A DNA stretch of 8,795 nt from UKL13-2 sp040379385. GTDB taxonomy: Bacteria > Pseudomonadota > Gammaproteobacteria > Burkholderiales > Usitatibacteraceae. Below, piece after piece: positions 1 through 6,781 of this stretch. The stretch's first letter is position 1. The number at the start of each line of letters is the position of its first letter. The position numbers and the translations under genes are program-made. The DNA is taken from contig JBEILF010000101.1 of assembly GCA_040379385.1 (NCBI GenBank), positions 1-8,795 of the forward strand, in the 5' to 3' direction. The notes under the pieces are model-generated. The model was not told the origin of the DNA. It searched no databases and saw nothing but the letters and a program-made list of their open reading frames with translations.

Positions 1-84
1 GCCGACGCACTTGAATTTGGCCTCGCCAAGACAGTACACCTCTATCTCGAGGCCACCGGCAATGCTCCGCTCGACGCGGCCTAG
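1..84 (+). CDS. pdxJ: C-terminal end of probable pyridoxine 5'-phosphate synthase PdxJ (partial)
   Basis: An open frame enters from the left edge and ends at TAG (82-84), giving 27 residues that start ADALEFGLAKTVHLYLEATG. This resembles the end of PdxJ, where an IGHxxxADALxxGL-type stretch forms the last helix of the barrel. PdxJ condenses 1-deoxyxylulose 5-phosphate with 3-amino-2-oxopropyl phosphate to make pyridoxine 5'-phosphate in the cytoplasm. Context supports the call: pdxJ commonly lies immediately before acpS in proteobacteria, and the spacer here is only 18 bases, so co-transcription is likely. Only the tail is visible and no catalytic residue can be seen, so the identification rests on a short match plus gene order. 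Confidence 0.62.
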   Translation, partial: ADALEFGLAKTVHLYLEATGNAPLDAA

Positions 85-102
85 GCAGAAAAGGATGGCG
101 TC

Positions 103-528
103 ATGATTTTTGGAATCGGCACTGATATTGTTGCCATCAAACGTATTGGAGATGGATTACTCAAACACGGTGATCGGTTCTTGCATCGGATTTTGAGTGA
201 CACCGAATTGGCCGAATATACAAAACTCAATCGCTCGGTCAATACACATTCCGCCACACGCTTTGTGGCAAAACGCTTTGCGGCGAAGGAGTCGTTTTCA
301 AAAGCGTTTGGCACCGGAATCGGCGAGGCAGTTGGCTGGCACGACGTGTGGGTAACACACGATACCAATGGCAAGCCGCTTATTGCGGTGAGCCCTGCGC
401 TGCAACTCCACCTTGACGCGGCCGGTGTCAATCGCACACATCTTTCCATTTCCGACGAACACGATCATGCGATCGCGTTCGTCGTCTTGGAGTCTTTAGA
501 TTTAGGAACAACGATTGGAGATGAATAG
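103..528 (+). CDS. acpS: Holo-[acyl-carrier-protein] synthase AcpS
   Basis: AcpS transfers the 4'-phosphopantetheine arm of coenzyme A to a serine of apo-ACP, activating ACP for fatty acid synthesis in the cytoplasm. The 141-residue product starts MIFGIGTDIVAIKRI, the typical N-terminal strand with the Mg-binding Asp (D8). It contains the second signature FAAKESFSKAFGTGI (59-73), with the metal-binding Glu at E63. The C-terminal strand HLSISDEHDHAIAFVVLE lies at about 113-130. The family is usually about 115-130 residues, so this copy is slightly long, with a loose tail of about 10 residues. The ATG at 103 has an AAGGA-type ribosome site at about 90-95. It follows pdxJ by 18 bases and precedes nagZ by 3, which implies one transcript. 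The minus-strand frame across it is a shadow. Confidence 0.95.
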   Translation: MIFGIGTDIVAIKRIGDGLLKHGDRFLHRILSDTELAEYTKLNRSVNTHSATRFVAKRFAAKESFSKAFGTGIGEAVGWHDVWVTHDTNGKPLIAVSPALQLHLDAAGVNRTHLSISDEHDHAIAFVVLESLDLGTTIGDE

Positions 529-531
529 GTT

Positions 532-1563
532 ATGACAACGCAGATGTTGCTGGGGCCCATCATGGGCGATGTTGAAGGGCTGGTGTTAACCGAGGCGGAT
601 CGGCAGCGCTTGATGCACCCGTTGATGGGAGGCGTGATTTTCTTTGCCCGTAACTATGCCAATCCGGCGCAGCTCGCCGCGCTTGCGGCGTCGATTCGTG
701 AACTACGCACACCGCATTTGATGATGGTGGTTGATCACGAGGGTGGCCGTGTGCAGCGCTTTCGCGAAGGCTTCACGACGATACCGCCGATGCGCTTGTT
801 GGGTGAGCGCTGGAAAGCAAATCCGGCGGAAGCCAGAAAACTTGCCCACGCGGTCGGAGTTGTCATCGGCACTGAACTGGTTGCTCACGGACTGGATTTT
901 TCTTTTACGCCCGTGCTTGACCTTGATTGGGGGGGGTCGACCGTCATTGGTGACCGATCATTTGGGCGAGATGCCGAAACAGTCGCGGCGTTGGCGGGCG
1001 AGGTTATCGCTGGGTTGGCAGCGGTTGGTGTGGCGTCGTGTGCAAAACATTTCCCCGGTCACGGCTTTGTCAAGGCAGATTCACATCACGAGATTCCACG
1101 AGACACGCGCAGCTTCAACGACATCGCTGGCGACGATATGGTGCCCTTCAAATTGCTGGCCGATAAATTTGATTCGGTGATGCCAGCACACATTATTTTT
1201 GAGCAAGTGGATGCAATGCCAGCGGGGTTTTCTTCACACTGGTTGAAGAACGTGTTGCGCGAACAGCTCGGTTTTCGCGGGGTGATATTTTCTGATGATC
1301 TGACGATGGAAGGGGCCTCGGTGGTCGGTGGTGATGTGGCGCGAGCGATGGCGGCACTCGGTGCCGGCTGCGACATGGCCTTGCTGTGTAACGACCAGAA
1401 GCGTTGCAGCGCATTGTTGGCCGGGCTGGTGGCAGAAGGGGTGTCGCCCGACGCGACCCGATCCGAGCACCTCACGCGTATGCACGCAAAGCGCGCCGTT
1501 TCACTGAGCGATCCGGCTTACCTAAAAGCCAAAGCCACTGTTGCCGCAGCGGTCGGGGCTTAG
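532..1563 (+). CDS. nagZ: Beta-N-acetylhexosaminidase NagZ (GH3)
   Basis: NagZ is a cytoplasmic glycoside hydrolase family 3 enzyme. It removes N-acetylglucosamine from anhydromuropeptides during peptidoglycan recycling, and in bacteria with inducible AmpC its products feed that signalling route. The product is 343 residues, close to the 341 of E. coli NagZ. Visible landmarks are DHEGGRVQRF (68-77), VIGDRSFG (138-145), KHFPGHG (172-178), the mobile catalytic loop with D183 and H185 in ADSHHE, and FSDDLTMEG (253-261), where the first Asp (D255) is the expected nucleophile. All catalytic residues are present. The ATG at 532 is three bases after the acpS stop, with GGAG at about 514-517, so translation is probably coupled. 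An 8-base G run at 929-936 lies within the coding sequence and the frame is intact across it. Confidence 0.96.
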   Translation: MTTQMLLGPIMGDVEGLVLTEADRQRLMHPLMGGVIFFARNYANPAQLAALAASIRELRTPHLMMVVDHEGGRVQRFREGFTTIPPMRLLGERWKANPAEARKLAHAVGVVIGTELVAHGLDFSFTPVLDLDWGGSTVIGDRSFGRDAETVAALAGEVIAGLAAVGVASCAKHFPGHGFVKADSHHEIPRDTRSFNDIAGDDMVPFKLLADKFDSVMPAHIIFEQVDAMPAGFSSHWLKNVLREQLGFRGVIFSDDLTMEGASVVGGDVARAMAALGAGCDMALLCNDQKRCSALLAGLVAEGVSPDATRSEHLTRMHAKRAVSLSDPAYLKAKATVAAAVGA

Positions 1564-1572
1564 GGATAAAGC

Positions 1573-1596
1573 GAAGTAGGGAAGTAGGGACGTAGG
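1573..1596 (+). repeat. Tandem octamer (GAAGTAGG, three units) ahead of earP
   Basis: In the 42-base gap between nagZ and earP the octamer GAAGTAGG occurs at 1573-1580 and 1581-1588. A third copy with one change (GACGTAGG) is at 1589-1596. Each unit carries an AGG core that resembles a Shine-Dalgarno site. The last one, extended to AGGGG at 1594-1598, is 7 bases from the earP ATG and is probably the working ribosome site. Confidence 0.8.
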
Positions 1597-1605
1597 GGCA
1601 TCACC

Positions 1606-2682
1606 ATGCGTGTAGCAAAACGCTGCGACATTTACTGCCGCGTCGTCGATAACTTTGGCGATATTGGCGTATTGTGGCGCCTGGCGCGTCAGTTGGGCGA
1701 CGAGTTTGGCTGGCGCGTCCGACTTGTGGTGGACGATCTGACGGCATTTCACGCCATAGAGCCAACCATCAACGATAAGAAACCCCAGCAGTGGTGCGGC
1801 AAAACAGAGGTTTTTGCTTGGAAGTGTCCGCCGATAGGGGACTTTGTTGATGTGGTGATCGAGGGGTTCGGTTGTCAACTGCCACAGGGCGTGGTTGGTG
1901 CCATTGCTGCCCAGCACCCCAAGCCGCATTGGCTGAATCTTGAATATCTGAGTGCGGAGAATTGGGTGCGTGAACATCACCTGCTGCCTTCGCAACATCC
2001 GCAGCTAGGCATGACGAAGACGTTTTTTTTCCCCGGGTTTGTGGCGGGAACGGGAGGACTGCTGCGTGAGCGGGTCGTGCAACCTCCTCCGCCGCCCCTC
2101 CCGATGCAAGCGCCTTTGAAGGTCCTGCTGTTTGCCTACGACTTGCCATCGAGCGCGTCGGTGGCAAAAGTCTTGGCGGATTCGACTCGCGTAGCGGTGG
2201 TGAGTGTTGCAACAGGCGCTCTCGCCGAACGGCTGCTTGCTATCCGATTGCCAAAGCTGGACGTGGCGGCGTTTGTCCCGCAGAGGGAATTTGACGCGCT
2301 GCTGTCTTCCTTTGACTTCTTGCTTGTGCGTGGAGAGGACTCGTTTATCCGGGCGATGTGGACGGGTAAACCCTTCGTTTGGCAGATTTATCCGCAGGAT
2401 GATCGCGCCCATTGGCCAAAGCTGGAAGCGTTTTTGGACATTTATTGCGTCGGCCTTGCAGCGCCAGCCGCCCGCAGCTTAAGGGCGCTGTGGCACCTTG
2501 CGAATGGGATTCAGGCCAACCCGGCTGCATCAGAGTCTCCCGCCTGCCTCTGGGAGGACTATTTGAGGCATCTTCCAGAGATCGCGGCTCACGCGCACCG
2601 CTGGACGACCGCACAGATGAAACAGCCCGATCTGGCGTCAAATCTGCTCGCTTGGGTTGAAAAAAGTACAAAAAATCCTTAA
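1606..2682 (+). CDS. earP: EF-P arginine rhamnosyltransferase EarP
   Basis: EarP transfers L-rhamnose from dTDP-beta-L-rhamnose to Arg32 of elongation factor P in the cytoplasm, activating EF-P for rescue of ribosomes stalled on proline runs. The 358-residue product starts with the family signature CDIYCRVVDNFGDIGVLWRL (7-26). D15 and D19 there match the two N-terminal aspartates shown to be needed in characterised EarP proteins. The TFFFPGF motif (139-145) and GGLLRE (150-155) follow. In the C-terminal nucleotide-sugar domain VRGEDSFIRAMW (241-252) carries the acidic residue (E244) expected at the active site, followed by GKPFVWQIYPQ (254-264). The gene lies directly upstream of efp, whose product has Arg32, which strongly supports the role. 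Odd points are a P5 run at 160-164 and a T8 tract at 2023-2030. The ATG at 1606 is preceded by AGGGG with a 7-base spacer. Confidence 0.95.
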   Translation: MRVAKRCDIYCRVVDNFGDIGVLWRLARQLGDEFGWRVRLVVDDLTAFHAIEPTINDKKPQQWCGKTEVFAWKCPPIGDFVDVVIEGFGCQLPQGVVGAIAAQHPKPHWLNLEYLSAENWVREHHLLPSQHPQLGMTKTFFFPGFVAGTGGLLRERVVQPPPPPLPMQAPLKVLLFAYDLPSSASVAKVLADSTRVAVVSVATGALAERLLAIRLPKLDVAAFVPQREFDALLSSFDFLLVRGEDSFIRAMWTGKPFVWQIYPQDDRAHWPKLEAFLDIYCVGLAAPAARSLRALWHLANGIQANPAASESPACLWEDYLRHLPEIAAHAHRWTTAQMKQPDLASNLLAWVEKSTKNP

Positions 2683-2685
2683 AAT
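2657..2685 (+). promoter_or_regulatory. Predicted sigma70-type promoter of efp, overlapping the earP stop
   Basis: TTGAAA at 2657-2662 and TAAAAT at 2680-2685 are separated by exactly 17 bases. The -10 box includes the earP stop codon TAA (2680-2682). Transcription would start near 2692 and give a leader of about 90 bases before the efp ATG at 2785. The efp ribosome site is AAGG at 2775-2778. This would let efp be expressed at a higher level than the upstream genes, as expected for an abundant translation factor. It is a sequence-based prediction only. Confidence 0.65.
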
Positions 2686-2784
2686 ATAAGGCTTTGCTGA
2701 GCCATCCGCGAACGCCGTCAACAAGCCGCCGCATTTGCATCTCTATCCCATTACTCGTATCGCAATTTGCACTCAAGGTAACTC

Positions 2785-3339
2785 ATGAAAATCGCACAAG
2801 AACTCCGCGCCGGTAACGTCGTTATGATCGGCAAGGATCCCATGGTCGTTCTGAAGGCCGAATACAACAAATCCGGTCGCAGCTCTGCTGTGGTGAAAAT
2901 GAAGTTGAAGAATCTGCTCTCAAACTCTGGTACCGAAAGTGTTTACAAGGCGGACGACAAATTTGATGTCATCCAGTTGGAGAAAAAGGAGTGCACCTAT
3001 TCCTATTTTTCCGACCCAATGTATGTGTTTATGGATGCGGACTACAACCAGTATGAAATTGAGTCTGAGAACATGGGTGATGCACTCCAGTATCTGGATG
3101 ATGGCTTGACTGCCGAAGTGGTGTTTTACGACGGCCGCGCAATTTCTGTCGAATTGCCAAATTCGATCGTGCGTGAAATTGAGACGGATCCAGCGGTTCG
3201 TGGTGACACCTCTGGCAAAGTCATGAAACCTGCGCGCATCAAGCCAACTAACCATGAAATCCTCGTGCCGCTGTTTTGTGAAACCGGCGACAAAATTGAA
3301 ATCGATACACGTACCAACGAGTATCGTCGCCGCGTCTAA
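2785..3339 (+). CDS. efp: Elongation factor P (Arg32 type)
   Basis: EF-P binds between the P and E sites of the ribosome and promotes peptide bonds at consecutive prolines. The 184-residue product has the usual length and layout: an N-terminal KOW-like domain (about 1-62), then two OB-fold domains (about 65-125 and 128-184). The tip of the first domain reads YNKSGRSS (27-34) with arginine at residue 32. That is the residue rhamnosylated by EarP; the E. coli-type enzyme EpmA needs a lysine nearby instead. The stretches YSYFSDPMYVFMDADYNQYE and DKIEIDTRTNEYRRRV near the C terminus are typical EF-P sequence. It has its own predicted promoter within the end of earP and an intrinsic terminator 25 bases after its stop, so it probably forms a separate monocistronic unit with some read-through from earP. 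Confidence 0.98.
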   Translation: MKIAQELRAGNVVMIGKDPMVVLKAEYNKSGRSSAVVKMKLKNLLSNSGTESVYKADDKFDVIQLEKKECTYSYFSDPMYVFMDADYNQYEIESENMGDALQYLDDGLTAEVVFYDGRAISVELPNSIVREIETDPAVRGDTSGKVMKPARIKPTNHEILVPLFCETGDKIEIDTRTNEYRRRV

Positions 3340-3364
3340 TCCGGGGTCGATTTGCGCCATACTC

Positions 3365-3391
3365 AAAAGGCACGGGTTCCGTGCCTTTTTT
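3365..3391 (+). terminator. Rho-independent terminator after efp
   Basis: A perfect 11-base stem, AAAAGGCACGG (3365-3375) and CCGTGCCTTTT (3379-3389), closes a 3-base GTT loop and runs into a T-rich tail (TTTTTTGTTTGTTTTT from 3386). It separates efp from the repair genes downstream. The uracil-DNA glycosylase gene must therefore have a promoter in 3392-3445 or rely on read-through; no clear -35/-10 pair is seen there. Confidence 0.92.
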
Positions 3392-3445
3392 GTTTGTTTT
3401 TCCCCAGTCGCCTCAAACCGGTCATCGTCAACCAAAGCGAGCAAA

Positions 3446-4090
3446 ATGCCAACGCCGATCTTCACCACGCAATGCCGCGACTGCAAGCGTCTGGCGACGT
3501 TTCTCGATGAAACGCGAGCCATGTACCCAACCTATTTTTGTAAGCCGGTGCCAGCGTTTGGTGCGGCCAAGCCAACACTGTTTGTGGTCGGGTTGGCACC
3601 GGGAATGCACGGCGCGAATCGCACCGGGCGACCATTCACTGGTGACACGGCCGGTGAGTTGCTTTACAGCACGCTACATGCGTTTGGCTACGCGAGCCAG
3701 CCGACGGCGGTGACGCCCGATGGCGCGCTGGACGCCAGACTGAAACTGATCAACTGCCGGATTTCGAATGCCGTGAAGTGCCTGCCGCCCCAGAACAAAC
3801 CCACGCCTGAAGAGATTCGCACGTGTAATCGCTACCTCGCGCAAGAGATTGCAGCACTACCCGTCAGCACCGCCATCCTCGCCTTGGGTAGTATCGCCCA
3901 CGATGCGGTGTTGATGACCATGGGCCTCAAAAAGGCGGCCGCTAAATTCAGTCACGGTGCACAACACCTGCTGCCCAACGGCGCAACGTTGTTCAATAGT
4001 TACCACTGTTCGCGCTACAACACCAATACGCGCCGTCTCACCGAAGAAACATTTCACGATGTGTTCCGTTTGATCGATAAACACTGCTGA
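3446..4090 (+). CDS. Uracil-DNA glycosylase, family 5-like (UdgB type)
   Basis: This is a probable base-excision repair enzyme that removes uracil, and in family 5 also other deaminated bases, from DNA. The 214-residue product has motif 1 GLAPGMHGANRTGRPFTGD (49-67), which lacks the catalytic Asp/Asn of other UDG families, the hallmark of family 5. The C-terminal motif is SYHCSRYNTNTRRLT (185-199) with His187. Four cysteines (C10, C13, C112, C127) are placed as expected for the 4Fe-4S cluster of family 4/5 enzymes. The frame is open back to 3254, but that would overlap efp and run through its terminator. The ATG at 3446 leaves a normal N terminus beginning MPTPIFTTQC, although its ribosome site is weak. 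The stop overlaps the uvrC start as TGATG, so the two are translationally coupled. Exact substrate range cannot be read from sequence. Confidence 0.88.
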   Translation: MPTPIFTTQCRDCKRLATFLDETRAMYPTYFCKPVPAFGAAKPTLFVVGLAPGMHGANRTGRPFTGDTAGELLYSTLHAFGYASQPTAVTPDGALDARLKLINCRISNAVKCLPPQNKPTPEEIRTCNRYLAQEIAALPVSTAILALGSIAHDAVLMTMGLKKAAAKFSHGAQHLLPNGATLFNSYHCSRYNTNTRRLTEETFHDVFRLIDKHC

Positions 4091-5949
4091 TGAGCGATCC
4101 CGCATTACCGCCGATGTTTGACCCGAAACCGATCCTAGGCGAGTTGCCGAATCTGCCCGGTGTCTACCGGATGAAAAACGCTGTAGGCGAGGTGATTTAC
4201 GTCGGCAAGGCGCGCGACTTGAAAAAGCGTGTCTCGTCGTATTTCGTCAAGGAGCATGTCAGCCCGCGCACGATGATGATGGTCTCGCAGATCGCCGGTA
4301 TTGATACCACCATTACGGCAAGTGAGTCAGAAGCGTTGTTGCTGGAAAACAATCTCATCAAATCGCTCTGCCCGCGCTATAACGTATTGTTTCGTGACGA
4401 TAAGAGTTACCCCTACATCATGGTGACGGCTAAACAGTTTCCGCAGATTCGCTTCTATCGCGGGCCACATATCAAACCACATCGCTACTTCGGGCCGTTT
4501 CCGTCTGCGTGGGCGGTGAGGGATACGATTTCGCATTTGCAAAAAGTATTCCGGCTGCGCACTTGTGACGATACCGTGTTTGCACATCGGTCGCGGCCGT
4601 GCCTGCAACATCAGATTGGCCGATGTACCGCGCCATGTGTTGGCTTGATCAGCGAGGCAGACTACCAGCGGGATATCGACAATGCTGCGCTGTTCCTCGA
4701 CGGCAAGGAAAACGATGTTGTCGAGGAGATCAACCGCAAGATGAATACGGCGGCGGCGAACATGGAATACGAACTCGCCGCACGCTTTCGTGACCAGGTT
4801 CGGGTGTTGCAGCGTATCTTGTCGAAGCAGTTTGTCGAAACCACCTCCGAGCGTGACGCAGACATCATCGCGGTGGCGCAATCCAGCGGTACTTGGTGTG
4901 TAAATTTGGCGATGGTGCGCGGCGGCAGGCACTTGGGAGATAAAGCGTTTTTCCCGGCCAACGTACACGCGCCGGATCACACCTCCATGCTCGAGGCCTT
5001 CATCACACAGCACTACGCAGACCAATCACCTCCCGCATCGATCATCGTCGATGGTGAATTTGAGACCAGCGATTGGCAGGAGACGTTGAGCGTGCTGGCA
5101 GGCCGACAGGTGAGGGTGGTGTCGCGGCCGATTGGTGAGGCGCGGCAGTGGATGCTGATGGCAGCTAAGAATGCTTCGTATGCGATTGCGCAACGCCTGG
5201 CGGATCGTGCTTCGCAGGACGCCAAGATTCGTGCTCTGAATGACGTTCTCGGCTCAGACGGCGCATCGCTGATCGAGCGTATTGAGTGTTTTGACGTTTC
5301 GCACACCATGGGCGAGGCAACAGTGGCATCGTGCGTGGTGTTTGATCAGGGTGCTATGCAATCGAGCCAGTACCGCATCTACAACATCACGGGCATCACG
5401 CCAGGCGACGACTACGCGGCGATGCGGGACGCCCTGACTCGGCGCTACAAGAAGCTCGCCGAACAACCGGAGCATGAAACCGCACCGCGCCCACGGCCCG
5501 ACCTAGTGTTGATCGATGGGGGCAAAGGGCAGCTCAGTGTGGCCGAAGAAGTGATGACCGAACTGGGTTTAAGCGACATCTTGCTGATCGGTGTTGCCAA
5601 AGGGGAAGAGCGCAAGCCAGGATTGGAGACACTTATTTTCGGCGTACATAGCACCCGGTCGAGAGAAGCGTTACATCTTGAAAAAGATAATGTCGGCTTC
5701 CACCTCATCCAACAAATCCGTGATGAGGCGCATCGTTTTGCCATCACCGGCCACCGCGCGCGGCGCGGTAAGAAACGTAATACCTCGCGGCTTGAGGACG
5801 TGAAAGGCGTGGGGCCGAAACGCCGCAAAGCGTTATTGCAGCAGTTTGGCGGGTTGCAGGGGGTGGCAGCGGCGAGTGTTGAAGACTTATCGAAGGTAGA
5901 CGGCATTTCGCGTGATTTGGCGGAAGTCATTTACAACGAGCTGCATTAG
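4090..5949 (+). CDS. uvrC: Excinuclease ABC subunit C (UvrC)
   Basis: UvrC is the nuclease of nucleotide excision repair. It is loaded by UvrB at a lesion and cuts the damaged strand on both sides. The 619-residue product has the N-terminal GIY-YIG nuclease (about 20-97; GVY at 24-26, YVGKARDLKKR at 37-47, metal-binding E86 in LLLENNLIK). A cysteine-rich segment has C159, C171, C179 and C183, with the spacing of the E. coli 4Fe-4S ligands. The UVR helix pair that binds UvrB is at about 208-243. The RNase H-like nuclease has its triad at D402 (IECFDVSHTMGEA), D476 (LVLIDGGKGQL) and H548 (RDEAHRFAITGHR). Tandem helix-hairpin-helix motifs are at about 566-619. All catalytic residues are present. 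It overlaps the upstream glycosylase gene by one base and is followed by pgsA after 17 bases. Confidence 0.98.
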   Translation: MSDPALPPMFDPKPILGELPNLPGVYRMKNAVGEVIYVGKARDLKKRVSSYFVKEHVSPRTMMMVSQIAGIDTTITASESEALLLENNLIKSLCPRYNVLFRDDKSYPYIMVTAKQFPQIRFYRGPHIKPHRYFGPFPSAWAVRDTISHLQKVFRLRTCDDTVFAHRSRPCLQHQIGRCTAPCVGLISEADYQRDIDNAALFLDGKENDVVEEINRKMNTAAANMEYELAARFRDQVRVLQRILSKQFVETTSERDADIIAVAQSSGTWCVNLAMVRGGRHLGDKAFFPANVHAPDHTSMLEAFITQHYADQSPPASIIVDGEFETSDWQETLSVLAGRQVRVVSRPIGEARQWMLMAAKNASYAIAQRLADRASQDAKIRALNDVLGSDGASLIERIECFDVSHTMGEATVASCVVFDQGAMQSSQYRIYNITGITPGDDYAAMRDALTRRYKKLAEQPEHETAPRPRPDLVLIDGGKGQLSVAEEVMTELGLSDILLIGVAKGEERKPGLETLIFGVHSTRSREALHLEKDNVGFHLIQQIRDEAHRFAITGHRARRGKKRNTSRLEDVKGVGPKRRKALLQQFGGLQGVAAASVEDLSKVDGISRDLAEVIYNELH

Positions 5950-5966
5950 CCCCGCATAATGCCGGT

Positions 5967-6536
5967 ATGCAGCTAAATATTCCCATTATCCTGACGTGGC
6001 TTCGCATTGCCGCCATCCCGTTGTTTGTAGCCGTCCTGTACTTTCCGGCATGGGGACTACTTTCGGCGCAGCAGGCCAACATCGCCGCGACGGTGCTCTT
6101 CATTGCCGCAGCTGTCACGGATTGGTTTGACGGCTATCTCGCCCGCAAGCTGAACCAAACTTCCGCATTCGGCGCGTTTCTTGATCCGGTCGCCGACAAG
6201 CTCATGGTGGCTGCCGCGTTGATCGTCTTGGTCGAGCTTGGGCGCACAGAAGCAGCGGTTGCGCTGATCATTGTGGGCCGCGAGATCACGATTTCTGCAC
6301 TCCGTGAATGGATGGCGCAGATCGGCCAGTCCAAAAGTGTCGCTGTTTCGATGATCGGCAAAATCAAGACAGTCGCCCAGCTCGTGGCTATTCCATTCTT
6401 GTTGTACAACGACATGCTGTTCGGCGTTATTGATTGCCGTGTCGCCGGCACCATCTTCATTTGGGTGGCGGCGGGGTTGACGCTTTGGTCGATGGTTTAT
6501 TACTTAAAGGCAGCCTTCCAACAACCGAGCGGCTGA
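5967..6536 (+). CDS. pgsA: CDP-diacylglycerol--glycerol-3-phosphate 3-phosphatidyltransferase PgsA
   Basis: PgsA is an inner-membrane enzyme that makes phosphatidylglycerol phosphate from CDP-diacylglycerol and glycerol 3-phosphate, the committed step to phosphatidylglycerol and cardiolipin. The 189-residue product begins MQLNIPIILTWLRIAAIPLF, the usual start for the family. It carries the complete CDP-alcohol phosphotransferase motif D(X)2DG(X)2AR(X)8G(X)3D(X)3D at 52-77 (D52, D55, G56, A59, R60, G69, D73, D77). Hydrophobic segments at about 14-30, 38-52, 79-104, 135-155 and 158-180 fit a polytopic membrane protein. It follows uvrC by 17 bases with only a poor ribosome site, so it is probably co-transcribed with uvrC. 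The uvrC-pgsA-tRNA order is the same as in E. coli, although the tRNA part is rearranged here. Confidence 0.97.
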   Translation: MQLNIPIILTWLRIAAIPLFVAVLYFPAWGLLSAQQANIAATVLFIAAAVTDWFDGYLARKLNQTSAFGAFLDPVADKLMVAAALIVLVELGRTEAAVALIIVGREITISALREWMAQIGQSKSVAVSMIGKIKTVAQLVAIPFLLYNDMLFGVIDCRVAGTIFIWVAAGLTLWSMVYYLKAAFQQPSG

Positions 6537-6591
6537 TCCCAATTCAGCGATATTTGTTTTGTAACGCCGGAATAAGGGAAAATACACCCAA

Positions 6592-6681
6592 GCCCGGGTG
6601 GTGAAATAGGTAGACACAACGGACTTAAAATCCGTCGAGGCTAATCCCCTCGTACCGGTTCGATTCCGGTCCTGGGCACCA
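6592..6681 (+). tRNA. leuZ: tRNA-Leu (anticodon TAA)
   Basis: A complete class II tRNA. The acceptor stem is GCCCGGG (6592-6598) with CCTGGGC (6671-6677), including one G-U pair. The anticodon stem is ACGGA/TCCGT around loop CTTAAAA, with anticodon TAA at 6626-6628. A long variable arm typical of leucine tRNA follows, then the T arm ACCGG-TTCGATT-CCGGT (6654-6670), discriminator A and an encoded CCA (6679-6681). It decodes UUA/UUG. It corresponds to E. coli leuZ, but it lies next to pgsA instead of at the end of a Gly-Cys-Leu series. Upstream, a TTGTTT-like box (6554-6559) and an AT-rich GAAAAT (6578-6583) make only a weak promoter, so read-through from pgsA is possible. Its last 19 bases form the start of a 119-base direct repeat. 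Confidence 0.97.
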
Positions 6682-6685
6682 ATAC

Positions 6686-6714
6686 AAAACACCCGCATTT
6701 GCGGGTGTTTTTTT
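6686..6714 (+). terminator. Rho-independent terminator after tRNA-Leu
   Basis: An 11-base perfect stem, AAAACACCCGC (6686-6696) and GCGGGTGTTTT (6701-6711), closes an ATTT loop and runs into a T7 tail (6708-6714). It lies 4 bases after the CCA end. The same structure is repeated at 6895-6923 and, with a different loop, at 8293-8318. Confidence 0.93.
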
Positions 6715-6753
6715 GCCCAAGGGTCGGATGAGAATCGGTACTCCGGTTCGACT

Positions 6754-6778
6754 AGTGATGTGCCAGTGGCACATCACT
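6754..6778 (+). repeat. Perfect palindrome at the end of repeat copy A
   Basis: AGTGATGTGCCA (6754-6765) and TGGCACATCACT (6767-6778) are exact reverse complements around a single G. The pairing extends outward through a T-G and a C-G pair to 6752-6780. Such a structure could be a dimeric protein-binding site or cruciform. In copy B the corresponding stretch has lost most of this pairing. Confidence 0.8.
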
Positions 6779-6781
6779 GGA

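Larger units (their letters stand above)
6663..6781 (+). repeat. 119-base direct repeat, copy A (starts in the tRNA-Leu 3' end)
   Basis: This stretch covers the last 19 bases of tRNA-Leu, the terminator and 67 further bases that end in a palindrome. It matches 6872-6990 without any gap: I count 7 differences (at 6673, 6720, 6762, 6764, 6772, 6773, 6776), so 112/119 identical. Direct repeats of a tRNA 3' end are the usual footprint of site-specific integration into a tRNA gene. Copy A is the one that completes the functional tRNA. Confidence 0.93.

Noticed and set aside
1086..1475. Long minus-strand frame opposite nagZ
   Set aside because: nagZ is complete with all catalytic motifs. The opposite frame shows no family signature and reflects codon bias.
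3254..3445. Upstream extension of the uracil-DNA glycosylase frame
   Set aside because: It overlaps the end of efp and runs through the efp terminator. The conserved protein starts at the ATG at 3446.
4327..5025. Minus-strand frame of 232 codons opposite uvrC
   Set aside because: It is the longest shadow in the window, but it lies wholly within an intact uvrC and has no motif or supporting signals.
6504..6698. Minus-strand frame of 64 codons across tRNA-Leu
   Set aside because: It is the antisense of the tRNA gene and its flanks. Its peptide (with QDRNRTGTRGL...) is a familiar false prediction from leucine tRNA genes.
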